A DNA stretch of 64,000 nt, taken from contig JBHORC010000024.1 of the NCBI GenBank assembly GCA_042408445.1, positions 90,045-154,044 on the forward strand. The letters are read 5' to 3'. The stretch is from CF-46 sp042408445. Lineage in GTDB: Bacteria; Chloroflexota; Limnocylindria; Limnocylindrales; CSP1-4. The position numbers and the translations under genes are program-made. Positions 25,716-34,493 of this stretch are shown one piece after another; the first letter of the stretch is position 1; the number at the start of each line of letters is the position of its first letter. The notes beneath the pieces were generated by a model. That model was not told the DNA's origin and ran no database searches. It saw only the letters and a program-made list of their open reading frames with translations.

Positions 25716-25797
25716 GGTCGCTCCACCGCGTGCGGTGGCGACCTCCGGGGGCATCGTCGGACCCCAGATTCTCGGACTGCGGCCACCGGATCTGGGG
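25716..25797 (-). promoter_or_regulatory. Structured leader upstream of the repeat protein
   Basis: Two strong hairpins lie head to tail. One pairs 25762-25769 with 25790-25797 (8 bp, 20-nt loop). The other is a 12-bp stem from 25716-25743 with a 2-nt bulge and a very small loop. If the downstream GTG (25676) is the start, both are in the 5' untranslated region and could be a riboswitch or stability element. I could not match them to a known riboswitch class. Confidence 0.4.
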
Positions 25798-25869
25798 TTC
25801 CTGGCGGGCCGTCAGCCTTCAATGTACGTGACAGTCAGGATTTCAGCTGGGCCGCGCTCTGCGCGACCA

Positions 25870-25898
25870 CGTTGACTCCCCCCGGGGCGGTGCCTATC
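25870..25898 (+). promoter_or_regulatory. Promoter of the APC permease
   Basis: TTGACT (25870-25875), a 17-bp spacer and TATCCT (25893-25898). Transcription should start near 25905, leaving a leader of about 104 nt before the GTG. Confidence 0.75.
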
Positions 25899-25908
25899 CT
25901 CGGCGCCA

Positions 25909-25935
25909 GTCGCGATCCGCGGAGGGAGCGGATCG
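25909..25935 (+). promoter_or_regulatory. 5'-end hairpin in the permease leader
   Basis: A perfect 10-bp stem (25909-25918 with 25926-25935) encloses the 7-nt loop GGAGGGA. It would form within a few bases of the predicted transcript 5' end. Such end-capping hairpins can protect mRNA; the purine loop resembles a Shine-Dalgarno but has no start codon at a useful distance. Confidence 0.55.
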
Positions 25936-26008
25936 CGTGTCCCGCGTTCACGCGTTCCACTCCAGAGGTCAGGCGCGCACCCGTCGGGTGCGGCGGGAGG
26001 AGGAGATC

Positions 26009-27643
26009 GTGTCGGGTTCGGTCCAGGATCAGGCGGCGCGCGACGACGCCCATCTCCGATCGCTCGGGATCAAGCCCGAGCTGAGACGGACGCTCGGGTT
26101 CCTGTCCAACTTCGCCGTCGCGTTCAGCTACATCTCGGTGTCCACCGGGACGTTCACCAACCAGGCCGTGGCGTTCGGCGTCGGCGGCCCGGCGATCTTC
26201 TGGGCGTGGCCGCTCGTGATCCTCGGCCAGACGTTCGTCGCCCTGAACTTCGCAGAGCTGTCGAGCCACTTCCCGGTGGCGGGCTCGATCTATCAATGGT
26301 CGAAGCGGCTGTCGAACAAGACGCTCGGCTGGTTCACCGGCTGGATCTACTTCTGGGCCGGCGTCGTGACCGTCACGGCGGTCGCGGCGACGGTGCCGCT
26401 CGTCCTCTCGACGATCATGGGCTTCGACCTCGCGAGCGATTCGCCGCTCCCGTTCCTCGACATGTGGCAGTTCGTCGGCCTGCTGACGCTCGTCTCGACG
26501 ACCCTGATCAACTCGATCGGCGTCCGGCTGCTGGCCACGATCAACAACATCGGCGTCGGCGCCGAGATCCTCGGCATGCTCGTGTTCGCGCTGCTGCTCC
26601 TGTTCTTCGCGAACCACCAGTCACCGTCCGTCCTGTTCGACACGAGCTACACGAACGGCCTCGCGAACGGCAGCTACCTGCCGGTGTTCCTGGTCGGCGC
26701 GTTCATGGCGCTGTTCGTCGTGTACGGCTTCGACACCGCCGGGACGTTCGGCGAGGAGACGCTGGACGCCAGCCGCCAGGCACCGCGCGGTGTCCTCTCC
26801 GCGATCTGGCTGTCCGGGCTCGTCGGCGCGATCTTCCTGCTGGCGGTCACGCTCTCGTTCCAGGATGTCGGCAAGGCCGTCGAGACGGGTCAGGCGTTCG
26901 GCTTCCCGATCGCCGACACGATCAAGGCGAACCTGACGTTCGGGCTGCTCGGCAACTTCACGATGGGCGACCTGTACCTCGTGATGATCCTGGTCGCCGT
27001 CTATGTCTGCACCCTGGCGATCCAGGGCGCGACGACCCGCCTGATGTTCTCGATGGGTCGGGACCGACGCCTGCCGTTCGGCAGCGTCTGGGGCCACGTC
27101 AGCCCGACCCTCCGGACGCCGGCGTATGCGGCCATCGCGGTCGGCGTCCTTGGCGCCATTCCGCTCCTCGTGACCGGCGCGACCGGGTCGATCTACCTCG
27201 CCATTGCGGCGACCGGGATGATCTACATCAGCTACTTCCTGTGCAACCTCGGCGTCTTCGTCGCCCGCCGCCGCGGCTGGCCGCACAAGGGCGCGTGGTT
27301 CAGCCTCGGCAGCTGGGGCACGATCATCAACATCGTGGCCCTGATCTGGGGCGGCCTGATGGTCATCAACATCGGGCTGTGGACGGCACCGAACCTCTTC
27401 GGGGACTTCGGCAACGACCTTCGCAACACGTGGTCGAACCCGTTCATCAACACCTTCCTCGCCCTCGGCAAGAATGCCGACGGGACGCCGAACGTCCTCA
27501 CCGGACTGCCGGCGATCCCGGTGTTCGAGGCGCTCGTGGGCGTGGTGCTGCTGATCGGCGTGATCTATTACGCCGTTGCCCAGGCCGGTCGCGAGGACGT
27601 CGTGGCCGCCGACCTGGCGACGGGCGAGGCCGTGATCGGCTGA
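26009..27643 (+). CDS. APC-superfamily amino acid/amine permease
   Basis: A 544-residue transporter with about 12-14 hydrophobic helices. The APC signature lies near the N-terminus: FLSNFAVAFSYISVSTG in helix 1 and LNFAELSSHFPVAGSIYQWS in the helix 2-3 region. Relatives move GABA, choline, ethanolamine or other amino compounds by proton coupling. The GTG at 26009 has GGAGGAGG just upstream; the open frame reaches 24 codons further but without a binding site. A strong terminator follows. The next gene is a choline/ethanolamine-type kinase, so an amino-alcohol substrate is a reasonable guess only. Confidence 0.88.
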   Translation: MSGSVQDQAARDDAHLRSLGIKPELRRTLGFLSNFAVAFSYISVSTGTFTNQAVAFGVGGPAIFWAWPLVILGQTFVALNFAELSSHFPVAGSIYQWSKRLSNKTLGWFTGWIYFWAGVVTVTAVAATVPLVLSTIMGFDLASDSPLPFLDMWQFVGLLTLVSTTLINSIGVRLLATINNIGVGAEILGMLVFALLLLFFANHQSPSVLFDTSYTNGLANGSYLPVFLVGAFMALFVVYGFDTAGTFGEETLDASRQAPRGVLSAIWLSGLVGAIFLLAVTLSFQDVGKAVETGQAFGFPIADTIKANLTFGLLGNFTMGDLYLVMILVAVYVCTLAIQGATTRLMFSMGRDRRLPFGSVWGHVSPTLRTPAYAAIAVGVLGAIPLLVTGATGSIYLAIAATGMIYISYFLCNLGVFVARRRGWPHKGAWFSLGSWGTIINIVALIWGGLMVINIGLWTAPNLFGDFGNDLRNTWSNPFINTFLALGKNADGTPNVLTGLPAIPVFEALVGVVLLIGVIYYAVAQAGREDVVAADLATGEAVIG

Positions 27644-27668
27644 TCGCGGCACGGGTTCGATGATCGAT

Positions 27669-27699
27669 GTCGGCGACGCGGACGCTCCGCGTCGCCGAC
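27669..27699 (+). terminator. Terminator after the APC permease
   Basis: A perfect 13-bp stem (27669-27681 with 27687-27699) with a 5-nt loop, followed by GTTCTTG. It separates the permease from the kinase gene 26 nt on. Confidence 0.75.
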
Positions 27700-27725
27700 G
27701 TTCTTGCTGAAGCCTGACGAACGCG

Positions 27726-28688
27726 ATGACCGACGCGGTCGAGTCGCCAGCCGTCCTGCACGGCGAGCTCCGCGACGAGCTCGTGGGTGCGATGCAACGC
27801 GTGCCGGAGCTTGCCGGTGCCGCGCTGACCCTGACGGCGCTGTCCGGCGGCATCACGAACCGGAATTTCCTCGTGACGGTCGCCGACCGCCGCGATCGCT
27901 ACGTCATCCGCCTCGCCGGCAACGACACCCACCTCCTGGGGATCTCTCGCGAGGTCGAGCACGCCGCGACCGTCGCTGCCGCCGGTGTTGGCGTTGGGCC
28001 CGAGGTGACGGCGTTCATTCGGCCCGAGGGCTATCTCGTGACGCGGTTCATCGAGGGGTCGCCGGTCTCGGACGCCGCAGTTCACGAACCTGCGACGCTC
28101 GACCGCGTCGCGGACTCGCTCCGTCGGATCCACGATGGTCCGCCGATCCCGGGCCTCTTGGTTCCGCTCCGGATCGTCGAGTCGTACCGGGCCCTGGCGG
28201 GTGCTCGCGGCGTCCCGATCCCGGCCGAATACGAGCTGGCCGCTGCGATCGGCCGGCGCATCGAGCTGGCCTGTCTGGCCAACCCGATCGACGTCCGACC
28301 GTGCCACAACGACCTGCTGAATGCGAACTTCATCGATGACGGGCGCCGGATCCGGATCGTCGACTGGGAGTACGCGGGGATGGGCGACCCGTTCTTCGAT
28401 CTCGGGAACTTCAGCATCAACCACGAGCTGACCCCGGACGAGGACGCCCATCTCCTTGCCGCCTACGACTCCGCGGCACGACATCACGGCCGCGCGGCTC
28501 GGCTCGCCCGCCTGGGGCTGATGCGCGTCGTCTCCGACTTCCGCGAGGCGATGTGGGGCGTCCTCCAGCAGGGGATCAGCACGCTCGACGTCGACTTCGT
28601 CGCGTATGCCGGGGAGCATTTCGAACGGCTCCTCGCCAATGCCACGACTCCGGCCTTCGAGCGGGCGCTGCGCGAAGCGGCGGGCTGA
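27726..28688 (+). CDS. Choline/ethanolamine kinase-type phosphotransferase
   Basis: A 320-residue APH/choline-kinase fold protein. The nucleotide loop is LSGGITNRNFLV, the catalytic Brenner motif reads PCHNDLLNANF, and the metal-binding segment is IVDWEYAGMGDPFFDL. These residues fit choline or ethanolamine kinases better than aminoglycoside enzymes, which usually show HGDL. It would phosphorylate an amino alcohol or a sugar hydroxyl in the cytoplasm. It follows the APC permease but has a terminator between, so it may be separately expressed. Confidence 0.85.
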   Translation: MTDAVESPAVLHGELRDELVGAMQRVPELAGAALTLTALSGGITNRNFLVTVADRRDRYVIRLAGNDTHLLGISREVEHAATVAAAGVGVGPEVTAFIRPEGYLVTRFIEGSPVSDAAVHEPATLDRVADSLRRIHDGPPIPGLLVPLRIVESYRALAGARGVPIPAEYELAAAIGRRIELACLANPIDVRPCHNDLLNANFIDDGRRIRIVDWEYAGMGDPFFDLGNFSINHELTPDEDAHLLAAYDSAARHHGRAARLARLGLMRVVSDFREAMWGVLQQGISTLDVDFVAYAGEHFERLLANATTPAFERALREAAG

Positions 28689-28726
28689 CGAGAGGCCGCC
28701 GGGCAACCGCGTCGTTCCACGGCGAA

Positions 28727-28732
28727 TACCCT
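28727..28732 (+). promoter_or_regulatory. -10-like box close to a GTG start
   Basis: TACCCT lies 7 nt before the GTG of the phosphoesterase gene. No good -35 is seen. If active, the mRNA would begin at the start codon (leaderless), as predicted at 19112. Confidence 0.45.
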
Positions 28733-28739
28733 TGCTGCC

Positions 28740-29765
28740 GTGACCCAGCCCGCGTCCACGTCCCGCCGTCAGGCGGGGCTGCTCGTCGTGACGGTCGTCG
28801 CGACCCTGACGCTGCTCGCCGGCGGCTGGACGCTCGGTCGGGAGATGCTGGCGGCGCCACGACCCTCGGCGTCGACGACGGCCGTCGTCGCGGCCTCGCC
28901 GTCGAGTCGCGCGTCAGCCGGATCGCCGTCGGCGGCCGTCGAGCCGTCCGGGTCCGGGGCTCCGACCGTCGTCCTGACCGGCGCCGGCGACATCGCCGAC
29001 TGCGCGACGACGGGGGCGAGGCAGACCTCCGACCTGCTGCTCCGGCAGCAGGGCTGGTTCTTCACGGCGGGCGACGCGATCGACGGCGCCGCCGACCCGG
29101 GATGCTTCGACGCGACGTGGGGGAGGGTTGGCGACCGGCTGATCCTGACGGCCTCAGGCGAGGAGGACCACGCGGTCGCGGCGGCCTCCGGCCGGCCGTC
29201 GCGGAGCGGTGCGGGGAGTGGCGTCAGCGGCCCGAGCGGAGCGCCCGCCCCATCCTGGTCGTCGCACGATCTCGGCGCGTGGCACGTCGTCGTCCTGGAC
29301 TCGGATTGCGCCGCCGTCGGCGGCTGCGGCCCGGACTCGCCGCAGGGCGAGTGGCTGATCGACGATCTCCGTCACACGACCGCCCTGTGCACGCTCGCAA
29401 TCTGGCATCAGCCGCGCTTCAGCTCCGGAGCCGATGGGGACCATCCCGATGTGGGCCCGCTCTGGACGATCCTCCACGCCGCCCACGCCGATCTCGTCGT
29501 CGACGGCCACGACCACGATTACGAACGGTTCGCGCCACAGGACCCGAGCGGCCGCGAGGAGCGACCGGCGGGCATCCGCGAGATCATCGTCGGCACAGGC
29601 GGGGCGCCGTTCGGGCAGTTCGGCCGGACGCACGCGAACAGCGAGTTCCGGCTGACCGGGACGTGGGGCGTCCTCCGGCTCACCCTCCATCCGGCCAACT
29701 ACGAATGGGAGTTCCTGCCGACCACGGGCGACGTGGCGGACTCCGGGAGCACGCCGTGCCACTGA
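28740..29765 (+). CDS. Secreted metallophosphoesterase-like protein with degenerate metal site
   Basis: A 341-residue protein with an N-terminal signal or anchor segment (about 12-32) and an Ala/Ser/Pro linker. The fold markers of calcineurin-like phosphoesterases are present: TGAGDIADC, LAIWHQPRFSSG, and GHDHDYERFAPQ, and it ends with a conserved Cys-His. Two metal-ligand blocks are changed. The expected GDNxY reads GDAIDG, and the expected GNHEY reads SGEEDH. It may therefore be inactive or bind metal differently. GTG start, no Shine-Dalgarno, TACCCT just upstream. Confidence 0.78.
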   Translation: MTQPASTSRRQAGLLVVTVVATLTLLAGGWTLGREMLAAPRPSASTTAVVAASPSSRASAGSPSAAVEPSGSGAPTVVLTGAGDIADCATTGARQTSDLLLRQQGWFFTAGDAIDGAADPGCFDATWGRVGDRLILTASGEEDHAVAAASGRPSRSGAGSGVSGPSGAPAPSWSSHDLGAWHVVVLDSDCAAVGGCGPDSPQGEWLIDDLRHTTALCTLAIWHQPRFSSGADGDHPDVGPLWTILHAAHADLVVDGHDHDYERFAPQDPSGREERPAGIREIIVGTGGAPFGQFGRTHANSEFRLTGTWGVLRLTLHPANYEWEFLPTTGDVADSGSTPCH

Positions 29766-29904
29766 GCAGTCGCACGGCCGCCGCGCCGCGCGAGAGACGA
29801 CTCCGCGACCGTGCGAGGCGGCCACCCGACCCGATAGGCTGATCCGCGGCCACCGGTGCTCACCGGGTCGGCCAGAGGGGGCTCGCCGAGCACGAGGGTG
29901 ACGG

Positions 29905-32367
29905 GTGGCGGACCAGGCGCGAGCAGTGGTCATCGGTGGCGGGGTCGGCGGAACGTCCGTCGCCTATCACCTGGCCGAACGTGGCTGGACGGACGTCATC
30001 CTCGTCGAGCGCGCTGAGCTGACCTCGGGCTCCACCTTTCACTCCGCGGGTCTCGTCGGTCAGCTGAGGAGCTCCGTCACGCTCACGACGATGATGATGT
30101 ACGGGGCATCGCTCTACCGCCGGCTGAAGGACGAGACGGGCGTCGATCCGTCCTGGCACGAGGTCGGCTCGCTCCGCCTCGCATCGTCCCGGGCGAGGTA
30201 CGAGGAGCTCCAGCGGCAGGCGAGCTGGGCGAAGACGTTCGGCCTGCCCCTCGAGCTCATCTCGGCTGCCGAGGCGCAGGAGCGCTTCCCGTTGATGGCG
30301 CTCGACGCGGTCCTCGGCGCCGTCTGGCTGCCGACCGATGGGTGGCTCGACCCGTCGGGCCTGGCGATGGCGCTCGCCGCCGGGGCGCGACAGCGCGGCG
30401 TCGAGATCCGCACGAACACGCGGGTCGTCGGGATCGGCGTGGATCGCGGACGCGTGACCGGAGTGACGGTCCAGCGCAAGGACGGGTCCCGCGAGGAGAT
30501 CGCTGCCGAGGTCGTCGTCAACGCCGGCGGCATGTTCGCGCCGGAGATCGCCCGCCTCGTCGGTGTGACGGTGCCGATCATCCCGATGGCCCACCAGTAC
30601 CTGTTCACCGAGGCGATCGACGGCGTCCACTCCGGACTGCCGCAGCTCCGCGACCCCGACAACCTCGTCTACTTCCGCGAAGAGGTCGGCGGGCTGTGCA
30701 TGGGCGGCTACGAGCGGAACCCCGCCCCGTGGTCGCTCGACGGCGTCCCACCGGACTTCAACGGCAAGCTGCTGGCACCCGACTGGCCAAGGTTCGAGGA
30801 GATCATGGCCGGGGCCGTCCGGCGGGTGCCGGCGATCGCGGACGCCGGCGCCTCGAGGATCATCAACGGGCCGGAAGGCTTCACCCCGGACAACGAGTTC
30901 ATCCTGGGCGAGAGCGAGGTTCGCGGCTTCTTCGTCGCGGCCGGCTTCTGCGCCCACGGGATCGCCGGCGCGGGTGGGATCGGTCGGCAGGTCGCGAGCT
31001 GGATCGTCGACGGCGAGCCGGAGCTGGACCTGTGGCACATGGACATCCGGCGGTTCGGCGGGCAGCACTGGCGCTCCCGGGATTGGACCCTTGCCCGCAC
31101 GACCGAGGTCTACGCGACCTACTACGACATCCATTACCCCAACGAGGAGCGCCAGGCGGGGCGGCCGCTTCGCATGTCGCCGACGTACGACCGGCTCGCG
31201 TCGCTCGGCGCCGTGTTCGGCGAGAAGTCCGGCTGGGAGCGGCCGAACTGGTTCGAGCCGAACGCCGACGACCCGCGCTTCGGCGGCCGTGCGGCTCTCG
31301 AGCGGCTGCGGCCACGCGGCTGGGCGGGTGAGCACTGGAGCCCGGCCATCGCGGCCGAGGCGCTGGCCACGCGACGCGACGCGGCCCTGTTCGACGAGAC
31401 GTCGTTCGCGAAGATCGAGGTGGTCGGGGCGGGGGCGTGCGCGTTCCTGAACCGGATGGCGGCCAACGACATCGACGTGCCGGTTGGCCGAATCGTCTAC
31501 ACCTCGATGCTGAACCGGCGGGGCGGGATCGAGTGCGACCTCACGATCACGCGGATCGCGGCGGATCGCTTCGTCCTCGTGACCGGGACCGCGTTCGGCC
31601 AGCACGACCTGGCGTGGCTTCGCGGCCACCTGCCGCAGGACGGCTCCGTGCAGCTCAACGACCTGACGTCGGGCCGCGTCTGCTTCGGGCTCTGGGGGCC
31701 GCGGGCCCGCGACATCCTCGCACCGCTAACCCAGGATGATCTCTCGAACGACGCGTTCCCGTACCTGACCGGCCGGGCGATCACGCTGGGTCGGATCCCC
31801 GTCCTCGCGCTCCGCGTGACGTATGTCGGCGAGCTCGGCTGGGAGCTGTATGCGCACACCGAATTCGGGGCGGCGCTGTGGGACACGCTCATGGCGGCGG
31901 GGCAGGCGCACGGGCTGACCCCTGCCGGCTACCGCGCGATCGACGCGCTCCGGCTCGAGAAGGGCTACCGCGTCTGGTCGAGCGACATCACGCCGGACGA
32001 GACGCCGTTCGAGGCGGGGCTGGGCTTCGCCGTCGCGCTCGACAAGGACGGGGACTTCATCGGCCGGGACGCGCTGATCGCGGCGAAGGCGAACGGCCCC
32101 AGGAAGCGGCTCCGCTGCCTCGTCCTCGACGACCCACGAGCGGTCTGCCTCGGCAACGAACCGGTGCGGGTCGGTGGCGAGATCGTGGGTCGGGTCACGA
32201 GCGGCGGCTACGGCCATGCGGTGGAGCGCTCGATCGCGTACGCATACCTGCCACCTCGGGCGGCCATCGGGACGCCCGGCGAGATCGACGTCTTCGGCGA
32301 GTGGGTCGGCTTCGAGGTCGTCCGCGAGCCGCTGTGGGATCCGTCGAACGAGCGGATCCGGAGCTGA
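29905..32367 (+). CDS. Dimethylglycine/sarcosine dehydrogenase-like FAD oxidoreductase with GcvT domain
   Basis: An 820-residue two-domain enzyme. Residues 1-400 are a DAO-type FAD domain: the dinucleotide fold VVIGGGVGGTSVAYHLAERG at the start, then STFHSAGLVGQLRSS, whose His is the usual site of covalent flavin in DMGDH/sarcosine dehydrogenases. Residues about 420-815 are an aminomethyltransferase (GcvT) fold that binds tetrahydrofolate (RMAANDIDVPVGRIVYT, GELGWELY, LRLEKGYRVW). It would demethylate an N-methyl glycine compound and pass the one-carbon unit to folate. GTG start. Convergent with the PfkB gene 16 nt on. Confidence 0.88.
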   Translation: MADQARAVVIGGGVGGTSVAYHLAERGWTDVILVERAELTSGSTFHSAGLVGQLRSSVTLTTMMMYGASLYRRLKDETGVDPSWHEVGSLRLASSRARYEELQRQASWAKTFGLPLELISAAEAQERFPLMALDAVLGAVWLPTDGWLDPSGLAMALAAGARQRGVEIRTNTRVVGIGVDRGRVTGVTVQRKDGSREEIAAEVVVNAGGMFAPEIARLVGVTVPIIPMAHQYLFTEAIDGVHSGLPQLRDPDNLVYFREEVGGLCMGGYERNPAPWSLDGVPPDFNGKLLAPDWPRFEEIMAGAVRRVPAIADAGASRIINGPEGFTPDNEFILGESEVRGFFVAAGFCAHGIAGAGGIGRQVASWIVDGEPELDLWHMDIRRFGGQHWRSRDWTLARTTEVYATYYDIHYPNEERQAGRPLRMSPTYDRLASLGAVFGEKSGWERPNWFEPNADDPRFGGRAALERLRPRGWAGEHWSPAIAAEALATRRDAALFDETSFAKIEVVGAGACAFLNRMAANDIDVPVGRIVYTSMLNRRGGIECDLTITRIAADRFVLVTGTAFGQHDLAWLRGHLPQDGSVQLNDLTSGRVCFGLWGPRARDILAPLTQDDLSNDAFPYLTGRAITLGRIPVLALRVTYVGELGWELYAHTEFGAALWDTLMAAGQAHGLTPAGYRAIDALRLEKGYRVWSSDITPDETPFEAGLGFAVALDKDGDFIGRDALIAAKANGPRKRLRCLVLDDPRAVCLGNEPVRVGGEIVGRVTSGGYGHAVERSIAYAYLPPRAAIGTPGEIDVFGEWVGFEVVREPLWDPSNERIRS

Positions 32368-32383
32368 CCCTCGCGGCCCGCCG

Positions 32384-33340
32384 TCAGCGCAGTGGCAGCA
32401 CCGTGACGCCGGACAGGAGCTCAGCGACGTCGGGCGGATGGACCCGGCATTCGAGATGTTCGAGTCTGGCGGCGGCCATCGCGGTGCCGAGGACGAGGGC
32501 GTCGATCGCATCACGACCGTCGTCGAGTCCGATGGCGATCCCGGCGGTGACGGCGTCGCCGGCGCCGACCGGATTGACGAGGCGCCGGCCGCGCGGCGGG
32601 ACCACCCGCCAACCGTCCGGCCCGATCCAGGCACGAAGCCCCTCGGCGCCCTCGGTCACCGCCACGACCGCCGGCGTGGCGAAGCCCGGCGGTCGCTCGG
32701 CCTCGTCGCGTGACGGCCCGCGAGGGGCAGCGGCGTCGCCGGCGGTCGCCACCAGGCGACGGACGCTCCGAGCCTCGTCTGCGTTGACCTTCACGATGTC
32801 GGGACCGGCCGCGAGCGCTTCGTCGAGCCAGCTGGCGCTTGCGTCCACGATCACGCGCGCACTTCGGGCGTGAGCGGCCCGAATCAGCTCCTCGAGGACG
32901 CCGGACGTTCCGCCGGGCAGACTTCCGGCGAGAACGAGGAGGTCGTCCGCCGCGATCGCCTCGGTCGTCCGGGCGACGAGCGCGTCGATCGCAGCCCGTC
33001 CAGGATCCGGCGCGCTGCCGTTGATGACGGTCGCGGCGCCGGTTTCCTCGACCACCGTGAGGTCCGTCCGGGAGGGCACCGGCGACGGAACAATCTCGAG
33101 CGCCCTGGAATCGCCGCCGCCGAGGTCCGGGTCCTCGCGCAGCATCGACGCGAGGCGCTCGTCGGCGAGCGCGATGAGCCGGACGGCAAGGCCCATCTGG
33201 CCGACGAATCGGGCGACGTTGATGGACTTGCCGCCGACGGCATCGAGCGTCCGCAGGGCCCGGTGCACCTGTCCCGGCTCGATCCGTTCGACGAGGGTCG
33301 TGACCTCGCGGGCCGGGTGGAGCGCAGGAATGACGATCAT
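32384..33340 (-). CDS. PfkB-family sugar-phosphate kinase (1-phosphofructokinase-like)
   Basis: A 318-residue ribokinase-fold enzyme. The opening MIVIPALHPAREVTTLV and the substrate motif VGGKSINVARFV match the phosphofructokinase B/tagatose-6-phosphate kinase branch, and the catalytic-base motif reads NPVGAGDAVTAG. It would phosphorylate a ketose phosphate or ketose with ATP. It is the last gene of the leftward operon after the sugar ABC transporter, 73 nt past the binding-protein gene, so it probably acts on the imported sugar or its derivative. It has an Arg/Pro-rich loop (about 205-220) not usual in FruK. Confidence 0.87.
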   Translation of the reverse strand: MIVIPALHPAREVTTLVERIEPGQVHRALRTLDAVGGKSINVARFVGQMGLAVRLIALADERLASMLREDPDLGGGDSRALEIVPSPVPSRTDLTVVEETGAATVINGSAPDPGRAAIDALVARTTEAIAADDLLVLAGSLPGGTSGVLEELIRAAHARSARVIVDASASWLDEALAAGPDIVKVNADEARSVRRLVATAGDAAAPRGPSRDEAERPPGFATPAVVAVTEGAEGLRAWIGPDGWRVVPPRGRRLVNPVGAGDAVTAGIAIGLDDGRDAIDALVLGTAMAAARLEHLECRVHPPDVAELLSGVTVLPLR

Positions 33341-33413
33341 CGCAGGGGCCGGCCGGGAATCACTGCGGCCGGTCGGACGAGCCGGCCGGCCGCAGCAACC
33401 TCGAGGAGGAGCG

Positions 33414-34424
33414 CTATCCGAGGGGCTTCGTCGGGCAGCCGTTCAGGTCGGCCGGGTAGATCCACGGCTTCGTGTCCGCGCTGTCGGCGTTGTCCTTCGT
33501 GATCGCGAACAACCCGGTCGGGTTGTCGTGCTTCACGGTCTTCGTGTCGACCTTGTTCCGGATGGCATCGGCGACCATCTTCACCGAGTAGTAGCCCATG
33601 TTGAACGGCGCCTGGGCGATGAGCGCGTCGTACACGCCGTTCTTCAGGTCGGCGATCTGGTTCGGCGCCGAGTCGAACGCGACGAGCTTGATCGCGCCGC
33701 CCTTGCCGGCTGCCTTGATGGCCGAGGCCGCGCCGTTGGCGGCGGTCTCGTGCGTCGCGTAGACGCCCGCCAGATCAGGATTCGCGGTGATCGCGGCGGA
33801 CACCGCGTCTGCCGCCTTCGACTGGTCGGTGCCCGGATAGACGTACTCGAGGACCGTGCCACCGGCGGCCGTCATCGCGTCGCGGAAGCCATCGGCGCGT
33901 CCGCCGATGTCCGGCAGGCCCGGCTGCATGTGGAGGACCAGGTACTTGCCCTTGGCGCCGGTCAGCTTGACCATCGCCGCCGCCGCGGTCTTGCCGCCCT
34001 CGTAGTGGTTGGACTGGATGTTCTGGAGCTCGACCGGCTGGCTCATCGGCGCGTCGATCGTGACGACCCACTGCTTCGCATCCATGAAGCCCTTGATGTC
34101 GTTGACGAGCGCGTCCGGATCGGTCGGTGAGATGACCCAGCCCTGCGGACTCGTCGCCTTCGCGGCGTCGATCAGCGGACGAGTCTCGTTGATGTCCCAG
34201 TTGTGGGAGCCGGTCCAGTTGAGGTCGACGTTGAATTCCTTTGCGGCAGCCTTCGCACCGCACTCGACCCCGGTATAGAAGGTGATGCCGATCTGGCCGG
34301 CGATGAACGCCACCTTGACCTTGTCACCCGCGCCGCCGGTTGACGGGCTGGCGCTGCAGGCCGCGAGCAGCACGGCCGCCGAGGCCGCGATCGCGAAGGT
34401 ACGTCTGACGGTTCCGGGATTCAC
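33414..34424 (-). CDS. Sugar ABC transporter substrate-binding lipoprotein (RbsB-like)
   Basis: A 336-residue type I periplasmic-binding-fold lipoprotein. The signal peptide ends in the lipobox LLAAC (C23), followed by a Ser/Gly/Thr linker. The body shows VKVAFIAGQIGITFY, a hinge region near WVVTIDAP, and GVYATHETAANGAASAI, typical of pentose/hexose binders. GTG start with GGAGGAGG upstream. The ligand cannot be told from sequence. Its partners are the permease and ATPase upstream, and the shared operator ties it to the RuBisCO-like pathway operon, so a branched or unusual sugar (for example an apiose-like one) is worth testing. Confidence 0.9.
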   Translation of the reverse strand: MNPGTVRRTFAIAASAAVLLAACSASPSTGGAGDKVKVAFIAGQIGITFYTGVECGAKAAAKEFNVDLNWTGSHNWDINETRPLIDAAKATSPQGWVISPTDPDALVNDIKGFMDAKQWVVTIDAPMSQPVELQNIQSNHYEGGKTAAAAMVKLTGAKGKYLVLHMQPGLPDIGGRADGFRDAMTAAGGTVLEYVYPGTDQSKAADAVSAAITANPDLAGVYATHETAANGAASAIKAAGKGGAIKLVAFDSAPNQIADLKNGVYDALIAQAPFNMGYYSVKMVADAIRNKVDTKTVKHDNPTGLFAITKDNADSADTKPWIYPADLNGCPTKPLG

Positions 34425-34493
34425 GGGTCCGATCCTCCTCCTTGCATCGGTGCTGGCCCTGGTCGACGACAGTCCTTCGTTCAGCTCGTCCTC

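Noticed and set aside
25690..25875. Plus-strand ORF starting after GGAGGTG at about 25708
   Set aside because: A Shine-Dalgarno-like GGAGGTG abuts the ATG without spacing, the product has no family, and its frame crosses the hairpins and the permease -35 box.
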